A stretch of 14,757 bases of DNA from Flavobacteriales bacterium (GCA_947458985.1 CANHBA010000043.1:1-14757); one strand, 5' to 3'; shown: positions 1 through 7,711, counted from the stretch's first letter. The notes: a model not told the origin generated them from the letters alone. Program-made: numbers and translations.

Positions 1-2025
1 ACCATTGGTAGGATTCGGATAAACTTGTAATGGCGCAACTTGAAGTGGTGCTACACTGAGGTCAGAGCCGGGCTCGTTTTCAAGTAAAAACAGGCCTCCT
101 AAATCTTGCCCCACATATAATTCAAGGTGTGCATCGTTGTCTAAATTAGCAATAGCTGCCGCTGCATAAGCGCCAATTTGAGCACTCAGACCTAAAAAGT
201 CGGGGCTGCGCTCATGAAAATTCGTGTTGGCCCCAAACACAATACTGTCATAAAAATGAATGCGACCATCTAGTGCCCCAACCATTAAATAAGTGGTGTC
301 TAGGTACTTGAAGAAATGCGGAATGGAATAACCGTCTGGGCCATTGCTTTGCACGCTTACGCCGCCCAATTGAGTGGTTTCAAGTGCAAAAATAGGCGCC
401 GCTGCTGAACCAGTATTGCGGTAATAATGAATGGCTCCTCCTTTATGACCGATCATCAGATCGAGTAAGCCGTCGTTGTCGTAATCAAAAAGTTGTGGTG
501 CTGAAAAAAGTGGCACTTGAATGACAACGTTGTTGTTGTCTGTAAGCGCACTTGTTTGCAATTGAAAAGTAGGAGTTAAACCCGTGCTGGTGTTTTCAAA
601 ATAAGCAATTTGACCGTTGTCTTTGCCTAAAAGCAGCTCAGGTTTGCCATCGGAATTGAGGTCGCCCATGGCAGGTAGTAAGCGCAAGCCTTGGTTAGCG
701 CTAGATAGGTTCAGAAAGTCTTGATCAACTAAAAGCAACTGCGGACTCGCTGGCGTTCCGATGTTTTGGTAATAGGCAATCCGAGCCTCTTTGTTGAGCA
801 CCGGTTTGTATGCGTAAAAATTGGCTACCAACATATCTGTAAGACCGTCGGAATTGACATCGTATAGCATAGGCACAGAGCCCGCTCCGTGGTCTATCAT
901 GTCGCCTTGCAACCAATCGTTGTCTTGGTAAACAAAAACAGGAGCTTGGTTGCTGCCTAAATTCTTGTAGTACCAAACGCTATTCTCATTTTCAGAAACA
1001 TTATTGGCATTTGGTGCCACCACAAGATCCTTTTTTTGATCAAAATCGAGGTCAAGGCAAAATGCCGCAGGAAAAATTTGCACATTGGCTGGTGTGGTGT
1101 TGCTCGGAAAGTTGAAGTCGGCGCTAACCATAGGGGAATTGGTGTTGGGGCTCGTGCCTCCATTCATTAAGCGGACCAAGTTGCCATACGCGACATCGCC
1201 CAACACTAAATCTAAGACCCCAGACTGATCGAGGTCAAGGGCCAAAACTGTTGAGCCCGCATGTGCTTTGAGTTGGTTATTGGTGGGTAGTTCAGGATTG
1301 CCGACATTACCGTCGGTACAATACGAACTGGTGTCGTTCAAAAATAGGCTATTGCTCGTCACGTCTTCGCGGTATTTACCCCAGCATCTGTTCTTCAGAA
1401 CGAACACCAATGAATCGGAATGGCCATAAAGTTCTTGACTCTGGTTTTGATGATACTGCAAGTGTTCGCCACTGATGTGGTAAGTTAAGATGTCCATATC
1501 TCCATCGCCTTCGACGTCGACAAGAGCGGGGATATCAGCTCCTGAAATATATAAATTAAGGGTTGGCCCTGCATAATTGGAAACCAAATATGGGCTATAC
1601 GCTTGCCATTGAAGGCCAGTGGCGGCAGAACCTACATTGCGATACGCTTGAATTCCTCCAACTGCATAACAAAAGAGGTCTTTTCGACCATCGTTGTCGT
1701 AGTCATGGGTAGTGACGCGGTAGTGCAAATTGGGCGGAAAAAATAAATGTGCGCGCAAATCCAGTTGGTACGTAGGCACGCCACCTACTGCTATATTTTT
1801 AAATAGGCGAATTTGGTCGGCACCTCGGTCAAAAACCAAAAGGTCGTCGTCGCCATCGTAGTCGTAGTCTAGGGAAGAAAACTGTGGGGTATTGAAACCG
1901 CCATCCCATGCTTTGGACAAATTTTGACCATCGGCCACAACCGGAATATAATCGGTAAAATTGAACTGAAACTGTGCCTGAACAGCAAACTGACAAAAGA
2001 TAAACACAAAGACCCAGCACTTCAT
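1..2025 (-). CDS. FG-GAP/VCBS repeat protein with type IX secretion sorting motif (C-terminus cut by window)
   Basis: An open frame of 675 codons runs from an ATG at 2025 off the left edge with no stop. It begins with a signal peptide (residues 1-18, ending VQAQ). Nine spaced calcium-loop-like motifs follow, such as DYDYDGDDD, DYDNDGRKD, DVEGDGDMD, DVNSDGLTD and DYDNDGLLD. The first lies near residue 53 and the last, NLDND, near residue 627. Each is followed by a short hydrophobic strand, as in FG-GAP/VCBS repeats that build integrin-like beta-propellers. The visible end reads QVYPNPTNG, the start of a type A T9SS C-terminal sorting domain, so perhaps 60-80 residues are missing. The inferred product is a large extracellular or cell-surface protein exported by Sec and then T9SS. 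Its ligand is unknown. It starts nine bases after the WD40 gene and is probably last, or near last, in that operon. Direct reading supports the fold and export; no enzymatic domain is seen. Confidence 0.88.
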   Translation of the reverse strand, partial: MKCWVFVFIFCQFAVQAQFQFNFTDYIPVVADGQNLSKAWDGGFNTPQFSSLDYDYDGDDDLLVFDRGADQIRLFKNIAVGGVPTYQLDLRAHLFFPPNLHYRVTTHDYDNDGRKDLFCYAVGGIQAYRNVGSAATGLQWQAYSPYLVSNYAGPTLNLYISGADIPALVDVEGDGDMDILTYHISGEHLQYHQNQSQELYGHSDSLVFVLKNRCWGKYREDVTSNSLFLNDTSSYCTDGNVGNPELPTNNQLKAHAGSTVLALDLDQSGVLDLVLGDVAYGNLVRLMNGGTSPNTNSPMVSADFNFPSNTTPANVQIFPAAFCLDLDFDQKKDLVVAPNANNVSENENSVWYYKNLGSNQAPVFVYQDNDWLQGDMIDHGAGSVPMLYDVNSDGLTDMLVANFYAYKPVLNKEARIAYYQNIGTPASPQLLLVDQDFLNLSSANQGLRLLPAMGDLNSDGKPELLLGKDNGQIAYFENTSTGLTPTFQLQTSALTDNNNVVIQVPLFSAPQLFDYDNDGLLDLMIGHKGGAIHYYRNTGSAAAPIFALETTQLGGVSVQSNGPDGYSIPHFFKYLDTTYLMVGALDGRIHFYDSIVFGANTNFHERSPDFLGLSAQIGAYAAAAIANLDNDAHLELYVGQDLGGLFLLENEPGSDLSVAPLQVAPLQVYPNPTNG

Positions 2026-2034
2026 GTCTTAAAA

Positions 2035-2946
2035 TTACGGTGTTTTTGGGTTCGGTGCGTACCAAAGCAGAATTCTTTTGTCGTCGCCTGCGCTAGCAAA
2101 ACCATTTTCTACAGCGATCAGGGCATTGATTGAATGCCGGTGACCCGCCATTTGCAAGTCTAGCTTTTGCTGAATTTGGTCATTCTCTTGGGACCAAATC
2201 TTAATGGTTTTGTCTCGGGAAGCTGAAACATAGTTGCCATCTGCTAAAAGCAGCAATTGATAAATAGTGCCGAGGTGCGCAGGAAAGGCATTTAGTTTTT
2301 GGCCACTTGCAGACCAGCGTCTAATGTAAGCGTCTTTTCCAGCGCTAAGGATGTCGCCATTAGGTAATATACAAAGTGCCGTGCAACCCTCTTGATGCGC
2401 AAAGATCTGTTGCGTTTCATTGAAATACGTGGTGTCGATTTGGCGAAAATTGCCATCGGCGCCTGCCAACAGCAGAAAACTGCCGTCAGGAGCCACCACA
2501 ATTTGCCGGATTTTGCCGCAAGAAAAAGGCAAGTTCAGAAGTAAATTCCAGTGGAGGTCCCAAACCAAGAGGTTGCCCTCCGCATCGGCTGTATAGTGTT
2601 GCTTGCGCGCCGGATTGGTAGCAATGGCAAAAACAGCAGCCGTATGCGCCTTAAGAAACTTGAGCTCCACTTTTGCTGCTGTATCTATGAGGTGTATGCT
2701 GCCATCGGACAAGCCAATTGCCAAATGCTGTTGGGCTGAAAGCACGCACAAACTGAAAGGTGCCTGCGTACAGCGAATAGCGAAGTGGTCTTGTTGGCCA
2801 GTACTTTTGTGCCAGCGCGCCACAAATTTGTCAGCGGAGGCAGAATAAATATAATGGGTATCTTGGCTAAGCGCGTAGATAGGGCCTTGATGCCCTGCAA
2901 TTTGAAGTTGTTTGGAATAAAGCGCGTGCGGCTTATTCTTGTTCAT
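2035..2946 (-). CDS. Seven-blade WD40 repeat protein
   Basis: This 303-residue protein has no signal peptide or membrane segment and is probably cytoplasmic. Seven WD40-like units fill almost the whole chain. Recognisable pieces are GHQGPIYAL...ARWHK, HTAAVFAI...LLVWD, HQEGCTAL...IRRWS, HLGTIYQL...IKIWS and HRHSINAL...ILLW. Blades 2 and 4 are degenerate. Seven units make one closed beta-propeller, usually a docking platform for partner proteins. The ATG at 2946 was chosen because it lies 14 bases inside the end of the ComA gene (ATGAACAAGAATAA), a typical coupled start. An upstream extension to 3018 would begin with TTG and overlap ComA by 86 bases with low-complexity sequence. It lies between ComA and the FG-GAP gene, which suggests co-expression. 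The function is unknown, and no kinase or other catalytic domain is attached. Confidence 0.88.
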   Translation of the reverse strand: MNKNKPHALYSKQLQIAGHQGPIYALSQDTHYIYSASADKFVARWHKSTGQQDHFAIRCTQAPFSLCVLSAQQHLAIGLSDGSIHLIDTAAKVELKFLKAHTAAVFAIATNPARKQHYTADAEGNLLVWDLHWNLLLNLPFSCGKIRQIVVAPDGSFLLLAGADGNFRQIDTTYFNETQQIFAHQEGCTALCILPNGDILSAGKDAYIRRWSASGQKLNAFPAHLGTIYQLLLLADGNYVSASRDKTIKIWSQENDQIQQKLDLQMAGHRHSINALIAVENGFASAGDDKRILLWYAPNPKTP

Positions 2947-3760
2947 CGTCGGAGTCGTCATCGGCGTCGTCGTTGACTTGCTTGAGGCGATCTGCATAAG
3001 ACTTCGGAAGGAAATCAAAAAAGGTATCTCCGCGAAGGCCTAAACGCAAACACTCCAATGGAATGACATCGTTGGGTGCGATGTTACCCAAATTGACTTC
3101 AGCACCAAAAAGCTTGATAAACCAAACTTGTTGGTTCTTTTGTGGCGCTTCCCAAAGGATGTCTTCGGGTTTCACGTTGGCGATAATGCGGTTGATGAGC
3201 ATGGTGTGTGCAGTTCCGTTGGGTCTGAATACACCAACATTGCCCGCCTCGCGCCCTTCGGCAATGACTTTCCAGCTTCCAGCTTCTAACTCTGCTTTCA
3301 TGAGGCGCACCCATTTGGCTGGCGAAATAAGGATACCGGAATCTTTGGAGCCAACTTCTGACATAACTGTTCTCGATTGAGAAAGCTCATGGATGAGTTT
3401 GCACTTTTCGTCGTGGGGAATGATGATAGAACCATCGGAGATTTCAGCGAGGTCGAGGTCGTATTTGTCGAGCATCTTGACATACTCTTTGAACATGCCG
3501 CGCGCATAGAATGCCTCAAAAAGCGTTCCGCCAAAGTATGGTCGGATGCCTGCTTGGCGGTAGATTTTAATTTTCTCTTCGAGTTGACTCGTCACAAAAG
3601 CAGTTCCAAAGCCGAACTTGACGATGTCTGTAAGGTGCGCAGAGGCTTCAATGAAATGCTCTGTTTCGCGAAGACCTAGGCCCTTATCCATCATCATGGT
3701 GACGCCTTTGTTACGTGGTTTCTCACTACGCTTTGGGATAAAAGTAAGATTAAAGTTCAT
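2933..3760 (-). CDS. comA: Phosphosulfolactate synthase (ComA family)
   Basis: This family joins sulfite to phosphoenolpyruvate to give (2R)-phospho-3-sulfolactate, with Mg2+, in a TIM barrel. It is the first step of one coenzyme M route in methanogens and a source of sulfolactate in some bacteria. The 275-residue product shows the family blocks in order: KPRNKGVTMMMDKGLG (14-29), KFGFGTA (48-54), PYFGGTLFE (74-82), EISDGS (106-111), SEVGSKD (134-140), EGREAGNVG (168-176), WEAPQKNQQVWF (203-214) and GAEVNLGNIAPND (219-231). No signal peptide is present, so it is cytoplasmic. The last 13 residues (NDDADDDSDDEQE) form an acidic tail beyond the conserved core. The ATG at 3760 lies two bases after the TPR stop, and its end overlaps the WD40 start, so it is embedded in an operon. 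No phosphatase (ComB), dehydrogenase (ComC) or decarboxylase gene is visible nearby. Free sulfolactate or another sulfonate is the more likely product than coenzyme M. Confidence 0.92.
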   Translation of the reverse strand: MNFNLTFIPKRSEKPRNKGVTMMMDKGLGLRETEHFIEASAHLTDIVKFGFGTAFVTSQLEEKIKIYRQAGIRPYFGGTLFEAFYARGMFKEYVKMLDKYDLDLAEISDGSIIIPHDEKCKLIHELSQSRTVMSEVGSKDSGILISPAKWVRLMKAELEAGSWKVIAEGREAGNVGVFRPNGTAHTMLINRIIANVKPEDILWEAPQKNQQVWFIKLFGAEVNLGNIAPNDVIPLECLRLGLRGDTFFDFLPKSYADRLKQVNDDADDDSDDEQE

Positions 3761-3762
3761 GG

Positions 3763-5160
3763 TTAGTCAGCTAAATATAAAAAATCGGTATCGTCTAGTA
3801 GTTTGGGGTTGATTTCGAAAATCAGTTTGGAACTAGATGCGTCTTGTTGCAAGCACTCGTGATAGAGGTGTTTGGCTTCGGCAAATTGTCCCATTTGCCA
3901 TTTGATGTTTATGAGGTGAAGTTTGGCATCGAAAACAGCAGGATGCGTGTTGCCAAATTCCAATAAAAAGGCTTGTGCTTCTGCAAGTGAAGATTCACTG
4001 ATAAAAGCAATGTAGTCAGAGAGTGCTTCTTGATCGTCGGGGAGCAGTTCTAAACTTTTGAGGTAATGAAATTCTGCCTCAGAGCGGAGGTCTATTTTTT
4101 GATACGCACCTGCCAAGACGTGGTGAATGCCGGAGTTGTCGGGGTCGTAATCGAGGGCTTTTTGAATCAGGACAATGCCTTCTTTGGTAGAACCTAGAAG
4201 ATCTTCGACAATACCGAGGCCAAGCCATGCTTCTGGCAACATTGGTTCGAGGTCGATGCTGAGTTTGTAATAGTGCTTGGACAGTTCGAGTTCATTGAGT
4301 TGCTCATAAGACTCGCCGATGTAGCAGAGCGCCATGGCGTCGTCGCCGTCGTGCTTCATGCAGAGCTCGAAATGCTCAATGGCTTTGTGGTATTTGTCTA
4401 AGGAAAGATAGGCGTTCCCTAAATTGAAATGAGCAGGGCCAAATTCTTCATTGATAAGGATGGCGTATTCATAAGCCCAAACGGCACGGTCGTAGTTTTC
4501 TAGGCGGCTGTAGGCATTGCCGAGATTATACCAGGCAGTGCTGGAATAAGGTTGCTCGTCAATGAATTGAAGGTAGGCTTCTATGGACTCCTGCGTGGCA
4601 CCGAGTGCATCATAGCAACGACCGAGTTCGTAGAGCGCTGCTTCGTTGTTTTTGTTGGATTTGAGCGCTTGATGCAAGGTGTCGATGGCCTCTTGATAGA
4701 GCTGCAGGCGCTCATATTCTATGGCGATGTCGAGGTAGATGTAGTCGTGTTCTGCAGGATCTGAGTGTTCGAGTGCCATTTTGAAATAACGGATGGCTTG
4801 CTTATGCTCGCGCTGTTGGGCGTGGATAGACGCTTTGGTAAGGTAGAGCTCTGCGCTGTCGATTTCTTGCTTTTCAAGTTGAACCACGCAATCGAGCGCC
4901 TCTTGCAACAAGCCCATTCCGCCCAAAGCTTGCGCCTTGCGGAGCTTGAACATGGGATTGTAAGCGAATTGGTAAATACCGAATTCGGCGGCAATTTTGG
5001 CTTTATTGAACTGACCTTGAATGAGGTAGTGGTCGATGAGGCCTTCTAGCCGATCGCTGTCGATGAATTTGAGCTTTTGACCTTTGAGATGGGCCTCGAA
5101 GTGCTCGATGTCTTCGCTCAAACTGCTGTCGTTGTATTCTTCTTCGTCGTCGTCAAACAT
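3763..5160 (-). CDS. Acidic tetratricopeptide-repeat (TPR) protein
   Basis: This 465-residue soluble protein is built almost entirely of TPR helix pairs, about ten to eleven units. Good examples are SAELYLTKASIHAQQ, AALYELGRCYDALG, TAWYNLGNAYSRLENYDRA, PAHFNLGNAYLSLDKYHKA and EAWLGLGIVEDLLG. The N-terminus is strongly acidic (MFDDDEEEYNDSS), and the C-terminus ends in a short non-repeat stretch (NPKLLDDTDFLYLAD). No signal peptide is present, so it is probably a cytoplasmic scaffold. The ATG at 5160 is preferred; an in-frame TTG at 5169 would add only three residues (MGP) and would lie inside an inverted repeat. It is the first gene of the TPR-ComA-WD40-FG-GAP run and ends two bases before comA. 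TPR sequence alone does not identify the partner. Confidence 0.9.
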   Translation of the reverse strand: MFDDDEEEYNDSSLSEDIEHFEAHLKGQKLKFIDSDRLEGLIDHYLIQGQFNKAKIAAEFGIYQFAYNPMFKLRKAQALGGMGLLQEALDCVVQLEKQEIDSAELYLTKASIHAQQREHKQAIRYFKMALEHSDPAEHDYIYLDIAIEYERLQLYQEAIDTLHQALKSNKNNEAALYELGRCYDALGATQESIEAYLQFIDEQPYSSTAWYNLGNAYSRLENYDRAVWAYEYAILINEEFGPAHFNLGNAYLSLDKYHKAIEHFELCMKHDGDDAMALCYIGESYEQLNELELSKHYYKLSIDLEPMLPEAWLGLGIVEDLLGSTKEGIVLIQKALDYDPDNSGIHHVLAGAYQKIDLRSEAEFHYLKSLELLPDDQEALSDYIAFISESSLAEAQAFLLEFGNTHPAVFDAKLHLINIKWQMGQFAEAKHLYHECLQQDASSSKLIFEINPKLLDDTDFLYLAD

Positions 5161-5192
5161 AGGGCCCAATTCTTACTATAAAATTAGGCCCT
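5161..5192 (-). repeat. Near-perfect inverted repeat abutting the TPR gene start
   Basis: Arms 5161-5171 and 5182-5192 are 11 bases each around a 10-base loop. On the transcribed strand they read AGGGCCTAATT and AATTGGGCCCT. They pair fully except for one position, which becomes a G-U wobble in RNA. The last arm touches the ATG at 5160. It could be an RNA hairpin that hides the start, or, if transcription begins inside it, a DNA operator. The structure is seen directly; its role is inferred. Confidence 0.6.
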
Positions 5193-5209
5193 TTGTGTCA
5201 TTTTGACAA
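5179..5209 (-). promoter_or_regulatory. Candidate Bacteroidota promoter of the TPR-comA operon
   Basis: On the minus strand a TTG (5207-5209) lies 20 bases upstream of TAATTTTA (5179-5186). The latter matches seven of eight positions of the Bacteroidota -7 consensus TAnnTTTG, and TTG fits the -33 element. The predicted transcript start would fall inside the inverted repeat 5161-5192, giving a leader of roughly 15 bases. This is a weak pattern match only. Confidence 0.3.
5196..5208. repeat. Short palindrome TGTCA-TTT-TGACA in the promoter spacer
   Basis: This is a perfect 5-3-5 inverted repeat lying mostly between the candidate -33 and -7 elements of the TPR operon, which is where a repressor site would sit. 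The arms are short enough to arise by chance, and no known regulator is recognised. Confidence 0.3.
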
Positions 5210-5217
5210 CAAATGCA

Positions 5218-5243
5218 TTTGGCACTTATCAACAAATGCCAAA
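5218..5243. repeat. Inverted repeat TTTGGCA-N12-TGCCAAA, possible weak terminator
   Basis: Perfect 7-base arms (5218-5224 and 5237-5243) flank a 12-base loop, 19 bases after the stop of the small lipoprotein gene on the minus strand. This position suits a terminator for the receptor/lipoprotein unit. The sequence after the hairpin (TGCATTTGTTG) is only partly T-rich, so an intrinsic terminator is doubtful. An operator for the next operon is the alternative. Confidence 0.35.
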
Positions 5244-5262
5244 AATGTTGAAAAGTTCTTGA

Positions 5263-5472
5263 TCAATGCTCGCCGCAATGCACTACATAAGTATTGCCCA
5301 AGCTATCAGTGAAAGATCCTAATTCTTCTAAATCATGGAGCTCATCACCGCAATAGGTGCCCATTTCAACCTCGCCTGCTGGCGCGTCGTAATGACATTC
5401 TGCACACTTGTTCTTCCCGCAAGAAAGGGTCAAAAAACCCAATATTGCTGCACTTAAAATCAATTTTTTCAT
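5263..5472 (-). CDS. Small Cys-rich lipoprotein with a CxxCH motif
   Basis: This 69-residue protein has a lipoprotein-like signal (hydrophobic 4-17, then LTLSC with the lipidated cysteine at 18). The 51-residue mature part holds four more cysteines (23, 26, 41, 66) and histidines 27, 46, 65 and 69. Residues 23-27 read CAECH, formally the CxxCH pattern of c-type haem attachment. The chain is too short for a normal cytochrome c and has no clear distal Met ligand, so metal binding or disulfides are equally possible. The residues after the lipid cysteine (GKNK) are not the acidic pattern of surface lipoproteins, so a periplasm-facing position is likely. It starts four bases after the receptor stop and is almost certainly cotranscribed with it. 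The family is not recognised beyond being a small Bacteroidota lipoprotein. Confidence 0.75.
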   Translation of the reverse strand: MKKLILSAAILGFLTLSCGKNKCAECHYDAPAGEVEMGTYCGDELHDLEELGSFTDSLGNTYVVHCGEH

Positions 5473-5476
5473 TTTT

Positions 5477-7711
5477 TTATTTTTTAGCTTGTTGTTGTAC
5501 TTGATATTTTAAACTGACGTATAGATGCCTACCTGGGCCCGGCATTCCTATATTTTTTAAACGCGATAAATGGTCGATATACATACTATTTGTGAGGTTT
5601 CGCACCCCAGTTTGCAAGACCCAAGACCCTTGCTTTTCTAGATACAAACGGGCATTGACATTAAATAACTGGTAACTTTCACTGGTGGCTTCTTGATAAG
5701 CCACGCGGGTTTGAGCAGCAATCCAAGTATGACTCAAACTGAGCTCTAGTTTTTGAATGCTTCTGTTAAAATCCCAATGGTATTGGAGTTCGTTCTGCAA
5801 ACGGGTTGGCGGCAATAAAGAGATGGCGCTGTCCTGAGTACTGACAAAATGAATATAAGAAAAGTTGCCTTCCCAATGCAGGTTGTGTAGCCAATGCGGA
5901 TGGTAGTGCGCACTGAGGTCGAGGCCATATAAGCGCCCCTTATTCAGCTGCTCATACCTAAAAACCGGAATGCCATCTATGCTGGCACCATTCGGCTGGA
6001 TATAAATGTAGTCTTTTACCCAAGCATGGTAAGGGTTAATGGTGAGGCTGCCATGTTCGGTACTCCAATCGGTAGACCAATCGAGTTGTAAGCTGCGTTC
6101 AGGGACCAAATTGACATCGCCTATTTCGTAGCGCAAGGCACCATGGTGAAAACCATCGGCCAACAACTCGCTAAGATGCGGCGCGCGAAATCCGCTGGAA
6201 AAATTCAGGCGGTGGCGCTGCTTTTGATTGACTTGCCAAGACCAACCTGCAGAAACATTCGGACTTGCATACCACTTTTTTAATTCGACATTATTGGCGT
6301 GGGTTTCAATCCAACGGACGTCCTGACGCAGCCCAATTTGAAGCAAGTGCTTTTGGTGTAATTCGATTTTATACAAACCAAATAAACCTTGATCAAAAGT
6401 GGTGGCATTCGGCAAAAGTTGATCCTCAGCAATAGGCGCATTGAGGTTCAGTTGCAACATACCAGCTGCCCCGATGATCAATTGTTGCGCTGCCCACTTT
6501 TTGGTCCATTTGGCTTGGTACACCGAATTCAACAAGTCCATTTCCATAAAGGGTTTAGTTACTTTTTCGTCGTATTCCACTAAACGGTTATGGGTTTGTC
6601 CAAGCAGCAAATTAAACTCTTGACCGGTCCAGAAACGCTTGTATTCATAACTCAAGAGTTGATTGGTAAAAAACTGCGAAGGCAAGGAATAGCGCCTACC
6701 TTGGGTCTGGACCTGAAAACTAAGCGGCGTGGCCAAAGAGTCATGGGTGTGCCCGGGTATGCCTGCAACGGTATTGTTGAAGGCATACCTGAACTGATGG
6801 ATTTGGTTGGGCTTGAACCAAGAATACGACGCTTTGCCTACCCACTCATGAAAACGAGAATTCTTTGCATACAGCCCATTTGGCAAAAGAAAATCGGCAT
6901 GATTCGCATAACTCCCGGCAACGAGCAAGCGTTTATTGCTTTGGCTCTTTTTGTATAAAATACTAGAAGTGCTGCCGTTGGTGCTCTGATTCCATTTTTG
7001 TTGCAGGTCTAGTGTTTGCTGACCAATGCGTGCATAGGGTTCATCTACCAAATAAACCACACCGCCCAGTGCATCGGCACCATACAGCACTGAGGCGGGG
7101 CCTTTAATTACTTCTACTGAACCCAACGCAAGCTCACCGATTCCCATGCCGTGGTCTCCGCCCCACTGCTGCCCTTCTAAGCGCAGGCCGTTGACAAGCA
7201 TCACTACGCGCATTCCTTGCATGCCGCGAATCACAGGTTTGGCAATACCATTACCTAAAGAACTCGAGTAAACACCCGGAATTTTGGTGAGTAATTCTGA
7301 AATATGCATCCCGCCACTCAGCTGTAAGTCATTGAGGCTGCGCACCTCCATGGGGACTGTATTTTTAGCACGCAAAGAGACCTGCTGAGCACTTACAGTT
7401 ACTTCTTCGGTGGTCATGTGGCCAAGGCGCAATTCAAAGCGCAAGCTTGAAACATTCCCAAAAACAGAAGTGTCTAAAATCTGGTAGTCGGGGTGTTTGA
7501 GCCGCAGCGCTTGTTGATCCGACCAACTAAACGGAAACGCAAAAAGACCCTGTGCATCGGAGCGCACTTGTATTTGGAAGGACGGTACGGAAATGAGAAC
7601 GCCTTGAATGGCTTTCTGGGTTTGGGCATCGACAACAATGCCTGTGATTCCTTGCTGAGCAAGAAGGGAGCTGCTACAAAAGACAGCCGCCCATAAAATC
7701 AAATTTTTCAT
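5477..7711 (-). CDS. TonB-dependent outer-membrane receptor with CarboxypepD-reg-like N-domain
   Basis: This 744-residue receptor imports a ligand across the outer membrane using TonB energy. In order it has a signal peptide (1-18, ending LLAQ), a carboxypeptidase-regulatory-like beta-sandwich (about 20-97), a plug domain (about 102-222) with IPGVYSSSLGNGIAKPVIRG and GPASVLYGADALGGVV, and a beta-barrel ending in HLYVSLKYQVQQQAKK. The plug has GMRVVMLVNGLRLEGQQWGG followed by DHGMG (residues 185-190), a histidine-bearing apical segment. Other His-rich spots include HTHD, FHHG and HPHWLHNLHW. No SusD partner is adjacent, so this is not a glycan (SusC) system. The ATG at 7711 places the signal peptide correctly; an in-frame GTG at 7723 would add four residues. 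The gene follows a His/Cys-rich exported protein by 39 bases and precedes a Cys-rich lipoprotein. Metal or metallophore uptake is inferred from context and is not proven. Confidence 0.92.
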   Translation of the reverse strand: MKNLILWAAVFCSSSLLAQQGITGIVVDAQTQKAIQGVLISVPSFQIQVRSDAQGLFAFPFSWSDQQALRLKHPDYQILDTSVFGNVSSLRFELRLGHMTTEEVTVSAQQVSLRAKNTVPMEVRSLNDLQLSGGMHISELLTKIPGVYSSSLGNGIAKPVIRGMQGMRVVMLVNGLRLEGQQWGGDHGMGIGELALGSVEVIKGPASVLYGADALGGVVYLVDEPYARIGQQTLDLQQKWNQSTNGSTSSILYKKSQSNKRLLVAGSYANHADFLLPNGLYAKNSRFHEWVGKASYSWFKPNQIHQFRYAFNNTVAGIPGHTHDSLATPLSFQVQTQGRRYSLPSQFFTNQLLSYEYKRFWTGQEFNLLLGQTHNRLVEYDEKVTKPFMEMDLLNSVYQAKWTKKWAAQQLIIGAAGMLQLNLNAPIAEDQLLPNATTFDQGLFGLYKIELHQKHLLQIGLRQDVRWIETHANNVELKKWYASPNVSAGWSWQVNQKQRHRLNFSSGFRAPHLSELLADGFHHGALRYEIGDVNLVPERSLQLDWSTDWSTEHGSLTINPYHAWVKDYIYIQPNGASIDGIPVFRYEQLNKGRLYGLDLSAHYHPHWLHNLHWEGNFSYIHFVSTQDSAISLLPPTRLQNELQYHWDFNRSIQKLELSLSHTWIAAQTRVAYQEATSESYQLFNVNARLYLEKQGSWVLQTGVRNLTNSMYIDHLSRLKNIGMPGPGRHLYVSLKYQVQQQAKK

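Noticed and set aside
2947..3018. Upstream extension of the WD40 gene from 3018
   Set aside because: The start would be TTG, the added residues are Ser/Thr-rich low complexity, and it would overlap ComA by 86 bases instead of 14.
2933..3760. Assigning comA to coenzyme M or to capnine/sulfonolipid synthesis
   Set aside because: No comB, comC, comDE, cysteate synthase or acyltransferase gene is visible; only the phosphosulfolactate synthase reaction is supported.
5263..5472. Calling the small lipoprotein a cytochrome c
   Set aside because: Only the CxxCH pattern supports it; the protein is very short, the haem motif sits almost at the lipid anchor and no axial Met is evident.
6590..6958. A 122-codon plus-strand open frame opposite the TonB receptor
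   Set aside because: It lies wholly inside the barrel-coding region, has no recognisable motif or promoter, and is best explained as a chance frame.
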